A DNA stretch of 64,000 nucleotides. Origin: Chaetoderma sp. LZ-2023a (Eukaryota > Mollusca > Caudofoveata > Chaetodermatida > Chaetodermatidae). The number at the start of each line of letters is the position of its first letter. Position 1 is the stretch's first letter. Made by a program: the position numbers and the translations under genes. Shown here piece after piece: positions 1-12,984 of this stretch. The notes under the pieces were generated by a model. The model made no database searches, had not been told where the DNA came from, and saw only the letters and a program-made list of their open reading frames with translations. The stretch lies in contig CM067366.1 of assembly GCA_034401795.1 (NCBI GenBank), positions 82,403,891 to 82,467,890 on the forward strand. The letters are read 5' to 3'.

Positions 1-235
1 CAATATTATGAATTTCGATTCTCATGATCGTTTCAAAGTGACCCGTCCAAGGTCAAGGTCAATCAGTGGTCAAAGTGACCAATTTTAGGTTTGGCATGAA
101 TTACCTCCCTTTACCTGTTGGAGTTGATTGAGGCAATTAAAGCTGGTGAATTTCGATTGTTTCTGACTACATGGGCCAAACAAAATTGTTTAATTTCTCC
201 TTTATTTGACATTTGATGGCCTTTTCCTTGATTTT
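1..235. other. Non-coding sequence, nothing recognised
   Basis: No open frame of note. The stretch contains two AAGGTCA-like half sites near 50-80, which is weak evidence for anything. It leads into the tandem repeat that follows. Confidence 0.3.
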
Positions 236-1960
236 GGGTCGGATGTGTGACTACGGATTCTGGAAGGATGTTAAGTGTCAACATGATCTGCAGAAACCTT
301 AAGGGGAATCGCTATCAGAATATCACTCTCATACATTTTCTTTGGGACATTTTGGGCATGGATGAGCGTATTCCTCGGAAATTGTTTACTGGATCCAAAA
401 GAAAAAGAAAATATCCCAAGCCCTAAGGTGTGCTGAAAGTGTCTCAAGTTTGGAGGCTAGAAAACGCAAATAGTACTCACTGGACCAGGAAAATATGTGG
501 TTGTCAGATGCGGGTTAACAGATGCTAGAGGTCTGTTAAGTTTCTCCATGATCTGCAAGAAACTCTAGGACGAGTTGCTCTTCGAATAGCACTCCCGTAC
601 ATTTCCAATTTGACTTTTTTGACAAGAAAACGTGGAATTCACGGGAACCATACACCAGATCAAATTTCTGTAGATGATCTATACATGCCTGGTGCGTACT
701 AGAAATGCACCAAGTTTAGATATAATATTTCCAAAACTGGGTCATTTATCATCAAATCAATTTCCAATACATTCCATATTGACATATTTGTCTACGATAC
801 AAAAATCTAAATATCTCATGAACTGTTCGGGATATCCGAGTTATGTAAATTGTGTTTGAGAGACAATTCCGCCCAGGATCAGGCGATCTAAATGCTGAAA
901 CAATCCGACCATGATTCCATCATCTATCAGCAAATCATGGAAATATTGTTTAGTGTGCAGATTTGCAATAATAGAAATGTTAATATGTCCACTAACGATT
1001 TTATTTTAGTAAGCAATGGTAGCCTCTGTTATCTAGGGATGTCAAAAATGCCAACCCTCTGACGGAGAGAGAAGTAAGAATTCTCATGATGTCAAATAAT
1101 TGTTTTTATTCAGCATTTTCTAAAAAAATGGTCACTGAACCGAAAAGATTTTCTTGGCCAACTTGCGGGTCAACAGATCCTAGAAATATGTTAGGTTTCA
1201 AGATGATCCGGAAAAAATCCTAGGAGCAGTCGCTGACCGAATATTCCTCCGATACATTCCCTATGGGACATGTTGGGAACGGAAATGCAGCGTTCTGAAA
1301 GGTTAACATGTTCGCTAACGATTTTATTTTATTAATCCATAGTAGTATGATGTATCTCCGTATATGACAAATATTAAGCATCTGACCAACCTAGAACTAT
1401 GAATTAAATTGGACTTATGCCAGATTTTCTCAAAAACGGGTCACCGTACCCAAAAAATATTTTGGGTCACCATGTGGGTCAAGACATGCTAGACGTTTTT
1501 CTAGTTTCAAGATGTTAGAGCCAAAACTCTAGGAGCAGTCAGTATCCGAATATTGCTCTTATGCATTTCCTGTAGGGACACGGGCGCACGGAAATGCAGA
1601 GTTCTGAATGGTTACCATGTTCGCTAACGATTTTGTTTCACTAATCAAGAGTAGTATAATACATCTATGTCTATGCCAAATTTCAACCCTCTGACTGCCC
1701 TAGAAATATGAAGTATCTTGATTCCAAAAACTTTGGCTTATGCCGGATTTTCTCCAAATCTGGTCGCCGTACCCAAAGAATATTTTGGGTACAGATGCAG
1801 AGCAATACATGCTAGAAGTCTATGAAGTTCCAAGATGATTGAGAAAAAACTCTATGAGTAGTCGCTGTCCGAATATTTTTCCCATACATTTCCTATGTGA
1901 CTTTTTGCCCGCGGAAATGCGGATATCTCGAAAACCATACACCCGATCGAAAAGAAAAGC
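236..1960. repeat. Degenerate ~320-bp tandem repeat
   Basis: A recurring module can be read near 280, 546, 1200, 1511 and 1834. Each copy has a phrase like 'caagatgatc', then a run resembling 'aaactctaggagcagtcg', then 'gaatatt', then 'atacatttcctatg' and 'ggaaatgcag'. Spacings of about 311-327 bp between the last three, and 654 bp between the second and third, imply a unit of about 320 bp with one eroded copy around 870. The phrase 'atgttcgctaacgatttt' recurs at about 1310 and 1618. No coding potential is kept. It looks like an old satellite or the tandem part of a larger repeat. Confidence 0.7.
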
Positions 1961-2058
1961 AATAGCAAACTAGATCCCAAGGGGTACTACAAGTTGACCC
2001 AGTTTGAAGTTGATCAGATCAAAACTGTAGGAGGAGATAGTTTGCGAAAATCCTTGAG

Positions 2059-2059
<1 letters not shown>

Positions 2060-2130
<71 letters not shown>

Positions 2131-2232
2131 AATAAAGATCCTGAGAAAAAGCAATAATCTGTGATAGATCTCAGATTAATAATAATAATAATAATAACAA
2201 CATTGAAGATGATATTAAAACAATATTGATAA

Positions 2233-2263
<31 letters not shown>

Positions 2264-2267
2264 AATG
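2060..2267. repeat. (AAT)n microsatellites, three tracts
   Basis: AAT/ATT tracts lie at about 2060-2127, 2175-2197 and 2228-2267, separated by short unique sequence. The open frame they create on the minus strand is poly-Leu/Tyr and is a by-product of the repeat. Confidence 0.95.
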
Positions 2268-2634
2268 ATTGTGGTAATTATAATGATGCTGATGACAATA
2301 GTAAGAATAATGTTTATACCTCATCCCACATGGTGGTCACGGGAAAAATAAAATCAAACTTGAACTTGAGAAGCTAAGTGCCTGATTAAAAATCCCTAGA
2401 GATATTATGTACAGATGTATGCGAGTCTGTGCGAGCGAGCGTACGCGTGTTCGTGAATGTGTGCATGTGTAAGCATTGCCTTTCCTATGTTAACAACTAG
2501 GCCCATGCCACAATACACTGCCAACACTTTCAGCAATGCTAGCCAGAATAAGATTGCAGAGGGTTTAATCCGAAATTTGCTCTGCCTCAATAGACAGCAA
2601 CACGGCTGAGGTCCACAATGGACCGTACCAGTTT

Positions 2635-3021
2635 TAGCTATGCACCGCCCACCTCTAGATAAGCTCCGCCCACATTCACACATGATGTTGTTGGGATTGA
2701 TCGCTCTCCGAATACCCTAAATATCAATTTCCTGAAAAGTATACAGGTAAGCTGTTGAATATTTTGTAACTAATTTGACTGGGTGCTGTTGTTGCATATG
2801 GCAACAACAGTGACAAGTAAAATTAATTTCAAAATATTCAACAGAATATGTATTAAATAGGAACGGCATACACTTCGTACAATAACGCATAATTCATCTT
2901 CAAATATGCGTTCGTGACGTACTTATCTACGTCATTCATGGCGTCATAATAGCGTCATGCATCTGCCCATCACGTAGTTGATTATGACGTCATATGATGA
3001 ATGGATACAGTGGAAAGGGCC
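2635..3021 (+). mobile_element. Hairpin MITE, copy 1, insertion shown by block B
   Basis: Block B has uninterrupted sequence here (about 19,168-19,182) where block A carries about 390 extra bases flanked by the direct repeat CCACAAT (near 2614 and 3018). The insert starts with 'agttttagctatgcaccgcc', has a central hairpin whose arms read 'gttgaatatttt' and 'aaaatattcaac', and ends with a run of GACGT-containing motifs and 'gtggaaaggg'. It is non-coding and non-autonomous. Related copies sit near 8630, 25,470, 47,250, 48,070 and 53,078. Superfamily not assigned; the direct repeat suggests a 7-8 bp target duplication. Confidence 0.75.
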
Positions 3022-4198
3022 ACAATTATCAGAATGGCCACACATTACCATGCTGCAACTTTACACAATAATGAAACGGCGACATGGTGAATTTGGAGAT
3101 GCCCATTTATAAATGATGCAATAATGAACAACAAATAACGTGATTTGCTAAGCTCAACAGTTAAAGAAAACTCCTTTTGGCAACAGCTGTCCTTCGCGAA
3201 ATTTGCACAAATTCGTGGTCTTTTAGAAAATAACAATTAAATTATTTGTTCGTTAATGCATAATAAGCTACGCGATTCATAAATGTTCATATAGAGTTTT
3301 GGAGCATGTAGTTGCATTTTCTTTAAAATACTGTTTTATGAAACAAAGGTAAAATTGTTCGGTACGTCCTGGACTGGAGCATTCACTATCCTGTAAGGAA
3401 CTAACTAATCTGAACACAGTAGGAACTCAGCACTGCCTCCTTGTCCTATAATAATTCCCAAACAGTTCGCCTTTAATTTCAACAATATAGAACTTAGGCC
3501 TTGATACCTAAACCTTTTTCAGTAGTTTTTAGATTTAGTCTTATGAATTATATCTCAAGTTTACCAATACCTATATTGACTCTTGACTCAGCCCTCACCG
3601 CCCTGTCATATTATAATTGAAATGCCAAATAGTTTGATCAATATCTGCTCATAAGTCACTAAACGAGCGAAAACCGGTAACACAGATCTAGAGAAATATG
3701 TAACACTCTTGGAGAGAAAATTGATCAAGTTCTCATCTCATTTATATTAACGAAGTCGATACACGGATTGAGTTATGCACGTTAATTACAAAACCACGTG
3801 TCCAGTAATTAGTATATGGCAAGAAAATTACAGACAATAGACTCATAGCTCTGACATTCCATGTATTACCATAGCAACTGTGCGCAGTAGCGTGTACATA
3901 TCTCTGTCACAGAGATGCCTCGTGTACGTAGTATTTGAACAGAAGGAGACAGATGGTCATTATTAGGTCTAATGTAACAACTAATCGGAGAAATATTTAA
4001 GACAGGCTTATAATAAAGTGTTGTGTTGCCGGTCTTCAAATGAACACAGTCTAAGTGATCTTATTTAGGACCCTGATAATATAGCGTTATTACTTTTAAA
4101 GAGCTCTAATGACAAAACCATGTATTGAGACAATGCGAGCGTAAGAGTTATTCTAGGAGGCATGGACGCGGATATAGCGAAATTAGCAAAAACGGCAG

Positions 4199-4666
<468 letters not shown>

Positions 4667-5053
4667 CAGTTTGAAAGTAAGCAGGCTGATCCAGTAATAT
4701 GATGACTTATATGAACCTATTAAAACATTTTCTTTAAGATGTCGTGGGCACAACCACACATTGGAAGCTATCCATGCAAGATCGACATTATATTACCTAT
4801 ATTTATTTTGGCATTCCAACATTTGGTAGTGTTCTTGAACTCCTGCCAGTGCCTGAAAACAGTGGGTAATAATAAACAGTGGGTTATCTTCATGATGATC
4901 GCTCAACACCTGGCCACGCTTCTGCTTATAGATCAAGATCTGATGGAACTGCGTTGTCTATCTAAGAGAAGATAACTAGGCTATAGAAACAATATTTTAT
5001 CCGCTCATTGGCCTATATAAATAAACACCACTGCTGCCACTGTCACCACACTG

Positions 5054-5116
5054 CATCAGCATCAGCAGCAGCCGCCGCCGCAGCCGCAGCCGCGGCGGCA
5101 GACTGCAGCAGTAGCT

Positions 5117-5147
<31 letters not shown>

Positions 5148-5525
5148 CAGCAGCAGCAGGAGTACCACCAACACCACCACCGCCACCACCACCACCACCA
5201 CCACCACCACCACCACCACCACCATCACCACTACGCTCACCAGCGGTAGCAGCAGCAGCAGCAGTAGCAGCAGCAGCAGGAGTACCACCAACACCACCAC
5301 CGCCACCACCACCACCACCACCACCACCACCACCACCACCACCACCACCACCATCACCACTACGCTCACCAGCGGTAGCAGCAGCAGCAGCAGCATAGGC
5401 AGCAGAAGCACAAGCACCAACAGCAATAACAACAGTACAACAGCAGCAGCAGCAGCAGCTGCGGCAGCAGCAGCAGCAGCATCACCACCACCACCACCAC
5501 CACCACCACCACCACCACCACAACC

Positions 5526-5556
<31 letters not shown>

Positions 5557-5616
5557 CCACCACCACCACCACCACCACCACCACCACCACCACAACCACT
5601 ACCACCACCACCACCA
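5054..5616. repeat. Compound (GCA)n/(CAC)n array with a 120-bp higher-order duplication
   Basis: GCA tracts, then CAC tracts. The segment around 5143-5262 is repeated exactly 120 bp later, including the interruptions 'ggagtaccaccaacacc' and 'cactacgctcaccagcgg'. It then runs through GCA into two more CAC tracts. Interruptions are shared between copies, so a composite unit was duplicated rather than simple slippage alone. Frames through it encode homopolymers and are not genes. Confidence 0.95.
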
Positions 5617-6589
5617 AACCCAGTGGCGGAGTACATGCGTTCCACACTGCAAAGTCTTACTACACCGTTCCGTGATAATGCACGCCGGAGTGCAACACGG
5701 TGTATTTTCATTTCTGTAAAAGATATGATCGAGTTTACCTTCGCCTGAACTAGAAATTCCATGGCATATACGCCTAGGGTAAGAGAATCTGTCCGGAATA
5801 CATAACATACTTTAAACACAAGCAGCAGAATTCATCCACTTCATGCCATTCTGTAGGCATGTACGATAGTTACAAAATAATTAGTTCAAATTCTGAAAAC
5901 AATTCGATTGGCAGGCGTTATTGTGTTGTACATCTTTGAGATAAGTTTACCTCAGGGAACACTTCATGAAATATTTAAAGACACCAAGTCAAGTCCTGGA
6001 TAAACTCAGCCAGGGCATCACACTGAACGACTGCTGTTAACATTGCTAATCACTACATAGAGGCGATGGCTTTTTTCGTTCATTTGAACCACGAGTAAAG
6101 GTGCGAATTTTCTGTCTGACTGAGTTAGCTTGCTGATATGTTAGAAATAGAACCAGCCTGCCCCCACAACTCAGGAACAACACACACGCCACAGGGTGGA
6201 AACAACGGGTGTCTGAAATGGCATATATCATGCGTAGACTGAATACTATTATATATTTTCTTTTCCTTTAGCGTCTTTCTAAAGTTTCGCTAACCGCAGA
6301 ATGGTGAAACTTTTCTGTACCACTTGTGAGGTCTTATACCACTCCATCCTCTTCATTTTAATGAGAACCCCATATGGAGGGTATCGGCGAACATTCAAAT
6401 ACTTGATCTCAACTCATATGTATTATACTTGCATGCATAATAAGCTTCTCAGATTATGCAACATATATACTTTTAACATAAATCCTAAATCCGTTGTCAG
6501 AGAAATCGTATGGCTTTCGAAATGCATGGTTTACAAAACATCAGTATTAAACTGACGGGATATTGACGAAAATCTTGGCCTTTTGCATT

Positions 6590-7260
6590 TCCAAATGCAA
6601 ATCTAGCTTTGTATCAGGATCACAATGATGTTGACCTCAAAAGTCTGAATGTATGTGCTGCCACTCCTGGTGGAGGTAACTATATAACGAAGCTTAGGTC
6701 CAATAATTTGGCTATTTCTGAAATAAAGACCAGACGAGCTAAACAAAACCAAACTGATAAAATCTGTGTTTTATCCAAATAGTTCAATGACCTTGACTTC
6801 ATATAGGTTGAAGCCATGTCGATATATAAGCCGATATCTTGAGCTAAACGCTAGACTTTACTGTAAAAGGTAACACTTTATACCAAGGTCCTTAAACTTT
6901 GTTCTCGTCACCTCGATATCATTGTGCTACACCCCGTTGATATAAGGAAGCAGGCATCCAACGCTAGTCCCAATATGGTAAGCCATGTCGAGATATAAGA
7001 CCATATGTTGAGCTAACCACAATACTTAACCGTAAAAAGGAGTTTTACACCGAGCTTACCAAAACCACGAACTATGACCTCATGACCTCAATCTCATTGT
7101 GCCCCATCCCCTTGATATAAGGACGCATATGTCCAAGCTTAGCCCCATTCGGGTGAACCCATCCTGAGGTATAAACTTAACTGCGATTGGACGCCAACAA
7201 ACAGACACACCGACAGACAAACAGACGGCATAACAGAACCCATCGATATATTGGCAAACA
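6590..7260. repeat. ~170-bp tandem module with retroposon-like tail, block A version
   Basis: Two to three copies of a module with phrases such as 'tatcattgtgct' and 'ccttgatataagga', followed by 'cgagatataag'. The array ends in a tail with 'ggacgccaacaaacagacac' and CAGACAGACA-type runs. The block B counterpart (22,865-24,130) has more units. The tail resembles the 3' ends of invertebrate retroposons, so the array may derive from a tandemly expanded retroposon. Confidence 0.7.
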
Positions 7261-8129
7261 TTCCACGTAACCACATAATCTATCTCACCGGGTAGCTGAT
7301 GTGGACTGACATAATACCTGTTCTTAGCGACTCATCTTTGAGACATGCTTCGATTATCTGTATAGATAATATATCTGGATATGTCGGTATTAGTGTCAAA
7401 AGAATCACTTCGCCTGATGCATCATACAGATAGATATGAAGCGCCTGAGTGGCGTGGCATCTGGGTACGGGGATGGGGTGGGCGTGGGCAGGTTTCCAGA
7501 TGTCGTCAATGGACACATTTTACAGGTTTGGCCTATGAATCCCTTCTTACAGCGCCACTTCTCGTCAGTCTCCGCATATCCACTCGAGAAAATAGCCTGG
7601 CCAGCTCAAGTTCAGCTGACGAGTGTTACCCCACATCCAAGTTAATCGTGACGACTGTTTGCTATCGATCAGCCTATGTTCTTCATTTTACTAGATGAGT
7701 CTCATTGTGGATGTGTTCAAAGGAGTCTCTATATATATCCAGCTGTGAATCAATGTCTTTGGCCGATTCACTCGGTCCGTAGCGCACCTTATTTTAACAT
7801 TTGTTTTTCTCGAAATTCAGTTGTATCAGCATCAAGCTCCAGAAAAACGAAATATTCTCATCGATCTTTTTAAATATAGAATTACACGCATCACACCTTG
7901 ACAAACATATCTGAGTCTTTAATCCCTTAGCAACTACCACCCACAGAGTATAGAAATAGCAGCTGAGACAATATAAAACACTAGTTGCCACAAATATCAT
8001 TATATGACAACAGCCACTTTCAATCAAATTGCTTTGAAGGGTTGCACATGTATCATGTATGTGGAATATAGATACAATTTTATGTTCTCAGCCTGATGCA
8101 TTGTACATGCATCTTGAATGAGTTAAGGA

Positions 8130-8310
8130 AGACTTATCTTTCAGTATATGTGTGTCTAGAAGATTCTAGCGGCTACTTGCCTGTAAGCTATTGAAGATTT
8201 ATCCATGTGTCTTCCAGTTTATGTGTGTCTAGAAAATGCTAGAGGTTACTTGGCTCTGTACCTGGAATGAGCAAAAGATGACTGGCCATTGTGTCTGAAA
8301 GATGCTGACA
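8130..8310. repeat. ~75-bp tandem duplication, block A
   Basis: Two units containing 'atgtgtgtctagaa' followed by 'atgctagaggttacttg'-like text. The same duplicated structure occurs in block B at 24,930-25,120, so it predates the block duplication. Non-coding. Confidence 0.65.
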
Positions 8311-8629
8311 GCTGATGGTGACTTGTCTCTGACAACAGGATAGGATATGGGTTAAATGAAGTCAGATGAGTTGAAGTTTGCTCTAAGGTAGATTTCTACG
8401 AAACCTACACGTCCCCATAAATTCATGGACACTGCTAGTCAGCAATACGTTTTACCTAGCTTTCTAATCGTTGGTCTCATACCTGACCGGTAGCTAAAAA
8501 ACAAAAAAACCTATCTTTGTGTCAGCAAAAGTCTGCGCATTGATTCTGGTGTATATTCTCCAATAACACGGAGATGATATATCCAGTATTATTGCAACAA
8601 TCGAGTGATTCGATTTGCCACTCAATTAT

Positions 8630-8945
8630 ATGACGCTATAATAATTTACATCACATGTAGGCCAACGTCACAATCATAATCGTATAATCACTCCGACATA
8701 AAGCTCGAAATGTCTGTAAGGTGTACGAATTGGATGTCTTTGATGAATTCACAACTTAATAACCATTCTCTTGAATATTTTGAAGCTAATTTGACTGGGA
8801 GCTGTTGCTCCTGCAGCTTTCAAATTAGTTTCTAAATATTCAACGGAAAGCAGATAAATCGATCTCAACACGTGCAAAACATGGGCTGAGCTTAGTTAGA
8901 AATGGAAGCGTGGAAAGGGTATGGCTAAAATGGATCGATCTATTT
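8630..8945 (-). mobile_element. Hairpin MITE, copy 2 (reverse orientation)
   Basis: Reading the minus strand, the conserved parts of copy 1 appear in the same order: a GC-rich phrase near 8890-8925, the hairpin around 8775-8842 ('ttgaatattttgaagc' and 'aaatattcaacgg'), then ACGTC-type motifs near 8630-8680. It is also present in block B (25,470-25,850), so it was in place before the block duplication. Confidence 0.65.
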
Positions 8946-9680
8946 GGTACAAGTGTAGAAGCGAGATTCATTATGCGGTGACCTACAACAGAACCACAAT
9001 TCCATAGAATTGAATTAAAAATAATACATCTTCTATTGTTGGATATTTAGTGGCCGATGATACCATAAAGATAATATAGAAGCAAGAATCAACAAAAAAG
9101 CTAGAGTACTAGATATAAATATAAATTCTCTTTAAAGTTCCCAGATACATTTGGCATGCACGGGACAGTTCGATTGTCATGTCCGGCATATTCAGTCCAG
9201 TGGAAAAATATTTACTAGGACCAGCTTTCTCTACCCTATGGTGCTTACCATGGCAAGATCAAGATGACCTAGGCAGGTGTAGTGCATTTTGAATAATTTA
9301 TATGCTTGACAAGTTGATTGGGAGTCACATCTTGGGACAATGAATGCTGAGCAAAGAGCGCCAGCTATTTGTAATCATCTAACAAGAGTCTCCTAGTGAA
9401 TAACGCATGGAAGAGCACGTCGATGTTTACCTAAACTACCTCTTCATATGTAAATCTTTGAGACAGCATATGTTTGAAACAACAGCATTTTTACAAAGCC
9501 GCTATAGGGGCGATAAACAACTGACCATGGTGAGGCAACTGTTTGCGTAATCATCTGCATAGGGACACTTCGTCAATAATACATGGAGGGAAGAACAGGT
9601 CGATATTTAATTAGCTTAGGCTTTTAAAACATGTAGACGCAGATGGAACAACTGTGATCAATCAATAAAAACTTCTTGCA

Positions 9681-11870
9681 GAAAGCCTGGCTGTCTTGAA
9701 CAACAGCAACAAGGTTTTGCCAATTCATGGAACTGAATGATGCATTCTGTTAATTCATCTCGTAATTTGCCACTTGAACTGGAAGCAATCAACCATGCCA
9801 TCACTTTACCTAGTGGTAATTAATTAAAGATAATCTTACTGTCTGGTCCTGGATATTAATTATTAATTATTACGTTTTTAGCAATGTTAGAATCAGCTTT
9901 AACGGTCAGTTTGATCAAAGACTAGTACTACAAATTATACAGAATCTGTCATATGCCGGACCTATTTCGACCCAGATGAAAGACAGCAGAGCAAAATATA
10001 TCATGCTTATACATACCAATACACCAAAGGATAACCAGTTGAAATACTCATATTAATCATCTGTTTAATATGATAGTGTAAAAGTCTGATTAAATTCAGC
10101 TACTAATTTCAAATTTGACTTTGATCCCATAAATGGGTATTAAGACTAGTTGAAAAATGGTACACACTACAAAATAAATAAATCTATGTTTATGTATTTT
10201 AATAGATCAGCTCACGTCCTTGGAATACAAATGATGTTAGGACGGACTCCGTCTTCAACTAACACATACAACCACCAGGTTAAGAGACATTAACAGTCAT
10301 TTGCCCATTTAAGGATACAACTGCCTTCCAGAGTGGCGATGAAATGGAACATTGAATTGTCATGGATAGGATAGCGCTTCTGAATAAAGCAGATGACAGA
10401 TTCACCTGCCGACAATAGTAAACAAGGAACTGCCAAAATATTGTAATGGTAATAAAAGTCCCATGATCACAGACATGATACATATTCCAAGTGCAACAGA
10501 CATGGACCCAGATGAAAGTATCAGACAGCTGTATAAGATACCAAAAGGTGACAGACGACTACCGCAAACATATCAATTTTGCATTTCAAGAACTGTACAA
10601 CAACGTTTATCCATGCGCATGCACTAAAGTAATCCATACCACGAGTTATGGAGTGATTTACAAACCGTGACTCTGTGTTGATGACGCTGCTGTATGGATG
10701 GCATGAGAAGACACATAAATTCTTGCAAACAGAATGCAAGATACCGTCAAACAAGTACAATATTGTGCAAATGACTGGGTGCTTCAAATACATGACGTCA
10801 AGAAGCTTTCAAAGACCTTCACCAGTTAACAACGTATAAGGCGCTTCAAATATATGAAGTCAAGTTTCCGAAGTTAAGATGTCATCAATGAAATACACTA
10901 GCGGATAAATGACTGGGTGTTCCAAATACACGATGTCAAGATGCCTGCAAACAAAAATACTATCGGGCAAACTGGACGCTTCAGACACACACAGAGTCAT
11001 TGTCCCATAAAACAAATACACTAGTAGGAAAATACTTGGGGCTTCAAATTCGTGAACGCTGGAGTCTTTTCATTTAACTCTCAACATCATCAAGCCAGTT
11101 ATTCTGATACTGGGCAACACACTCCTGCGACAAATTAACAAACCAAGTTTTCCTGAGGTTAAACTATACACGTATTTTACAGGTACACCACGGATTGAAT
11201 GCATGGTAGTCAAATACCTTCAGAAATTTAGCTTACTGAAGAGGTGTTCCGGAACTCACCATCATGCTAACATCAAACTACTTGAAAACGATGGCGTATG
11301 AAGAACGCACGACGGGAGTAATCGCTAGGTGACTCATAAACAAACTGGAGAAAGTCCAAAATTTAAACATTAGAAAACATAATTTTTGGAATGATAAGTT
11401 GTTTCTACATTGGCGAAATCAACTCGCGTGAACACGTTCGAAAGCAGAAGAGAGTTAAATCTCATTGTCTGTCCAGTGTACAGAAAAAACTGCTGCCAAG
11501 GAATTCACTGCACTAACAACTTCATGGACTGATAAGAAAGACAGTTAAATGGCTGACAATCTCCAGGCCGATTTTTAAACTATTATCCCCGGTATCAGAG
11601 TGAATGAGGATCATGGCAAGCAACACATGAAAAGGATTGGCAACAAACCCTCAGTTGTTTTTGCATGTGATGAAGATCAATCATTAGAACGCATTCCTCA
11701 GCACTCTACCCTTTTCAACACGGAGAGACAAGGCACATGGACAAGCAATATGCCTTTGGAGGCTGTCAAAGACCTATACCTCATTGCATTTTATGGACCA
11801 GATATGCCTAATGCTATCATACAACTTGCACTGAATGCTGACTTTCTAGTACACTAGAAATTAACAAAGA
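9681..11870. other. Unique non-coding stretch between block A and the TIR element
   Basis: No recognisable gene. It holds AT-rich sequence around 9820-9870, a degenerate tandem repeat at 10,775-11,060, and short frames up to 90 codons without family resemblance. An 85-codon frame at 11,600-11,857 ends just outside the TIR element and is not convincing. Confidence 0.4.
10775..11060. repeat. Degenerate ~65-75-bp tandem repeat
   Basis: Units begin near 10,778, 10,839, 10,915, 10,974 and 11,038, each with a phrase like 'gcttcaaatacatgacgtca' and then 'aatacactag'. Units differ by many substitutions, so the array is old. Confidence 0.55.
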
Positions 11871-11971
11871 CCCATATATTTAGTATAATAAACGGTTTTT
11901 TTGCAGTAAGCCCATCACATGCACCTACAAACACTGAGTAAGAAATGCAACCCTGTGCAACCTTGGGGAAA
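11871..11971 (+). repeat. Left terminal inverted repeat
   Basis: Matches the reverse complement of 17,143-17,241 at both ends of the arm (24 of about 24-25 positions at the outer part and 29 at the inner part, by eye), with a more diverged middle. Confidence 0.75.
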
Positions 11972-12984
11972 CATTTTTTTGGGTAAAAATCCAAGATGGC
12001 CGCCGCCGATATAGGCAAAACACAACACAGTCATATCTTAACTAATAATAGGCTTATTCTGATGGATTTAGTATGCATTATGATAGTTTAACACATGCCC
12101 GATCAATTATAGACGTTTTCATTATCATCTAAGGTCAACTTCGCAAGACAAAGGTCAAGGTCATAGGTTTTTGGCCTAAAATAGCACTAATTTGCAAATA
12201 AAGCTGGCCTTGGAGCCATTTAGTTCATGTTATATTAAAATAAACGCCTCCTTTTGTAGATTAGAGAGACAGAACAAGTAGCATAAATGATCTTTATCTA
12301 CCACAACTGATCATAAACCATCCATAAACTTGAGTAAACGGTACCAAGATTGCAATGGTTAATAGAATGGTTGACGAACCCAAAAGTGAATCAGAAAAGA
12401 TAAAGAAAAGGATGTCCAATTTCAATGTGTCATTTACAGGATAACCACATATATTTTGAAAATGGAATACAAGGTCTTTTCAAGGATTTTCAAGGTCACC
12501 AGGCCTCCTTTACACCACTTTCTAACCCCACTTCCTCCAACATAATTAATTATTATCACATTTTAATTACAACCTTTTAGAAACAGATTACAAGGCATAA
12601 ATAATTAATATTTTTGAAATTTGTTTTAAAGCATGACTGTTTTCCTTGGTCTGCCATACCCGCGACACTGAATATGAGAAACTTGCGGGCTTTTCAAGGA
12701 AATGCTCAATTCTGGCTGAATTCAAGGAACCTTCAAGGCCTTGAAATTGAAATATTTTCCCAAGGATTTTCAAAGCTGTGGGAATGCAAACGGTTGATCA
12801 GAAATCATTTATACCACGCTGTTAGCCAGAGGTTTGTATACATACATGATCAACTAGATCATGCGTTTTGCTAGATGCACTTCATTTCTTTGTTTGAGCT
12901 CCCACCGTATGACCAGGTTATGGCATTTGAAAGGTTAGCTGCAGCTAGCTGATCTCCAGGCGTCATATAAAATGGCAATGAAAG

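Noticed and set aside
5008..5819. 246- and 258-codon frames with poly-Ser/Thr/Pro and poly-Gly/Val
   Set aside because: By-products of GCA/CAC repeats. The short unique tails are not conserved in block B.
6046..6555. Short frames in block A such as 6046-6231 and 6301-6555
   Set aside because: The matching block B sequence carries stops and indels with no sign of coding constraint.
11600..11857. 85-codon frame just left of the TIR element
   Set aside because: Composition is protein-like, but there is no family resemblance, no second copy and no splice context. It may be chance.
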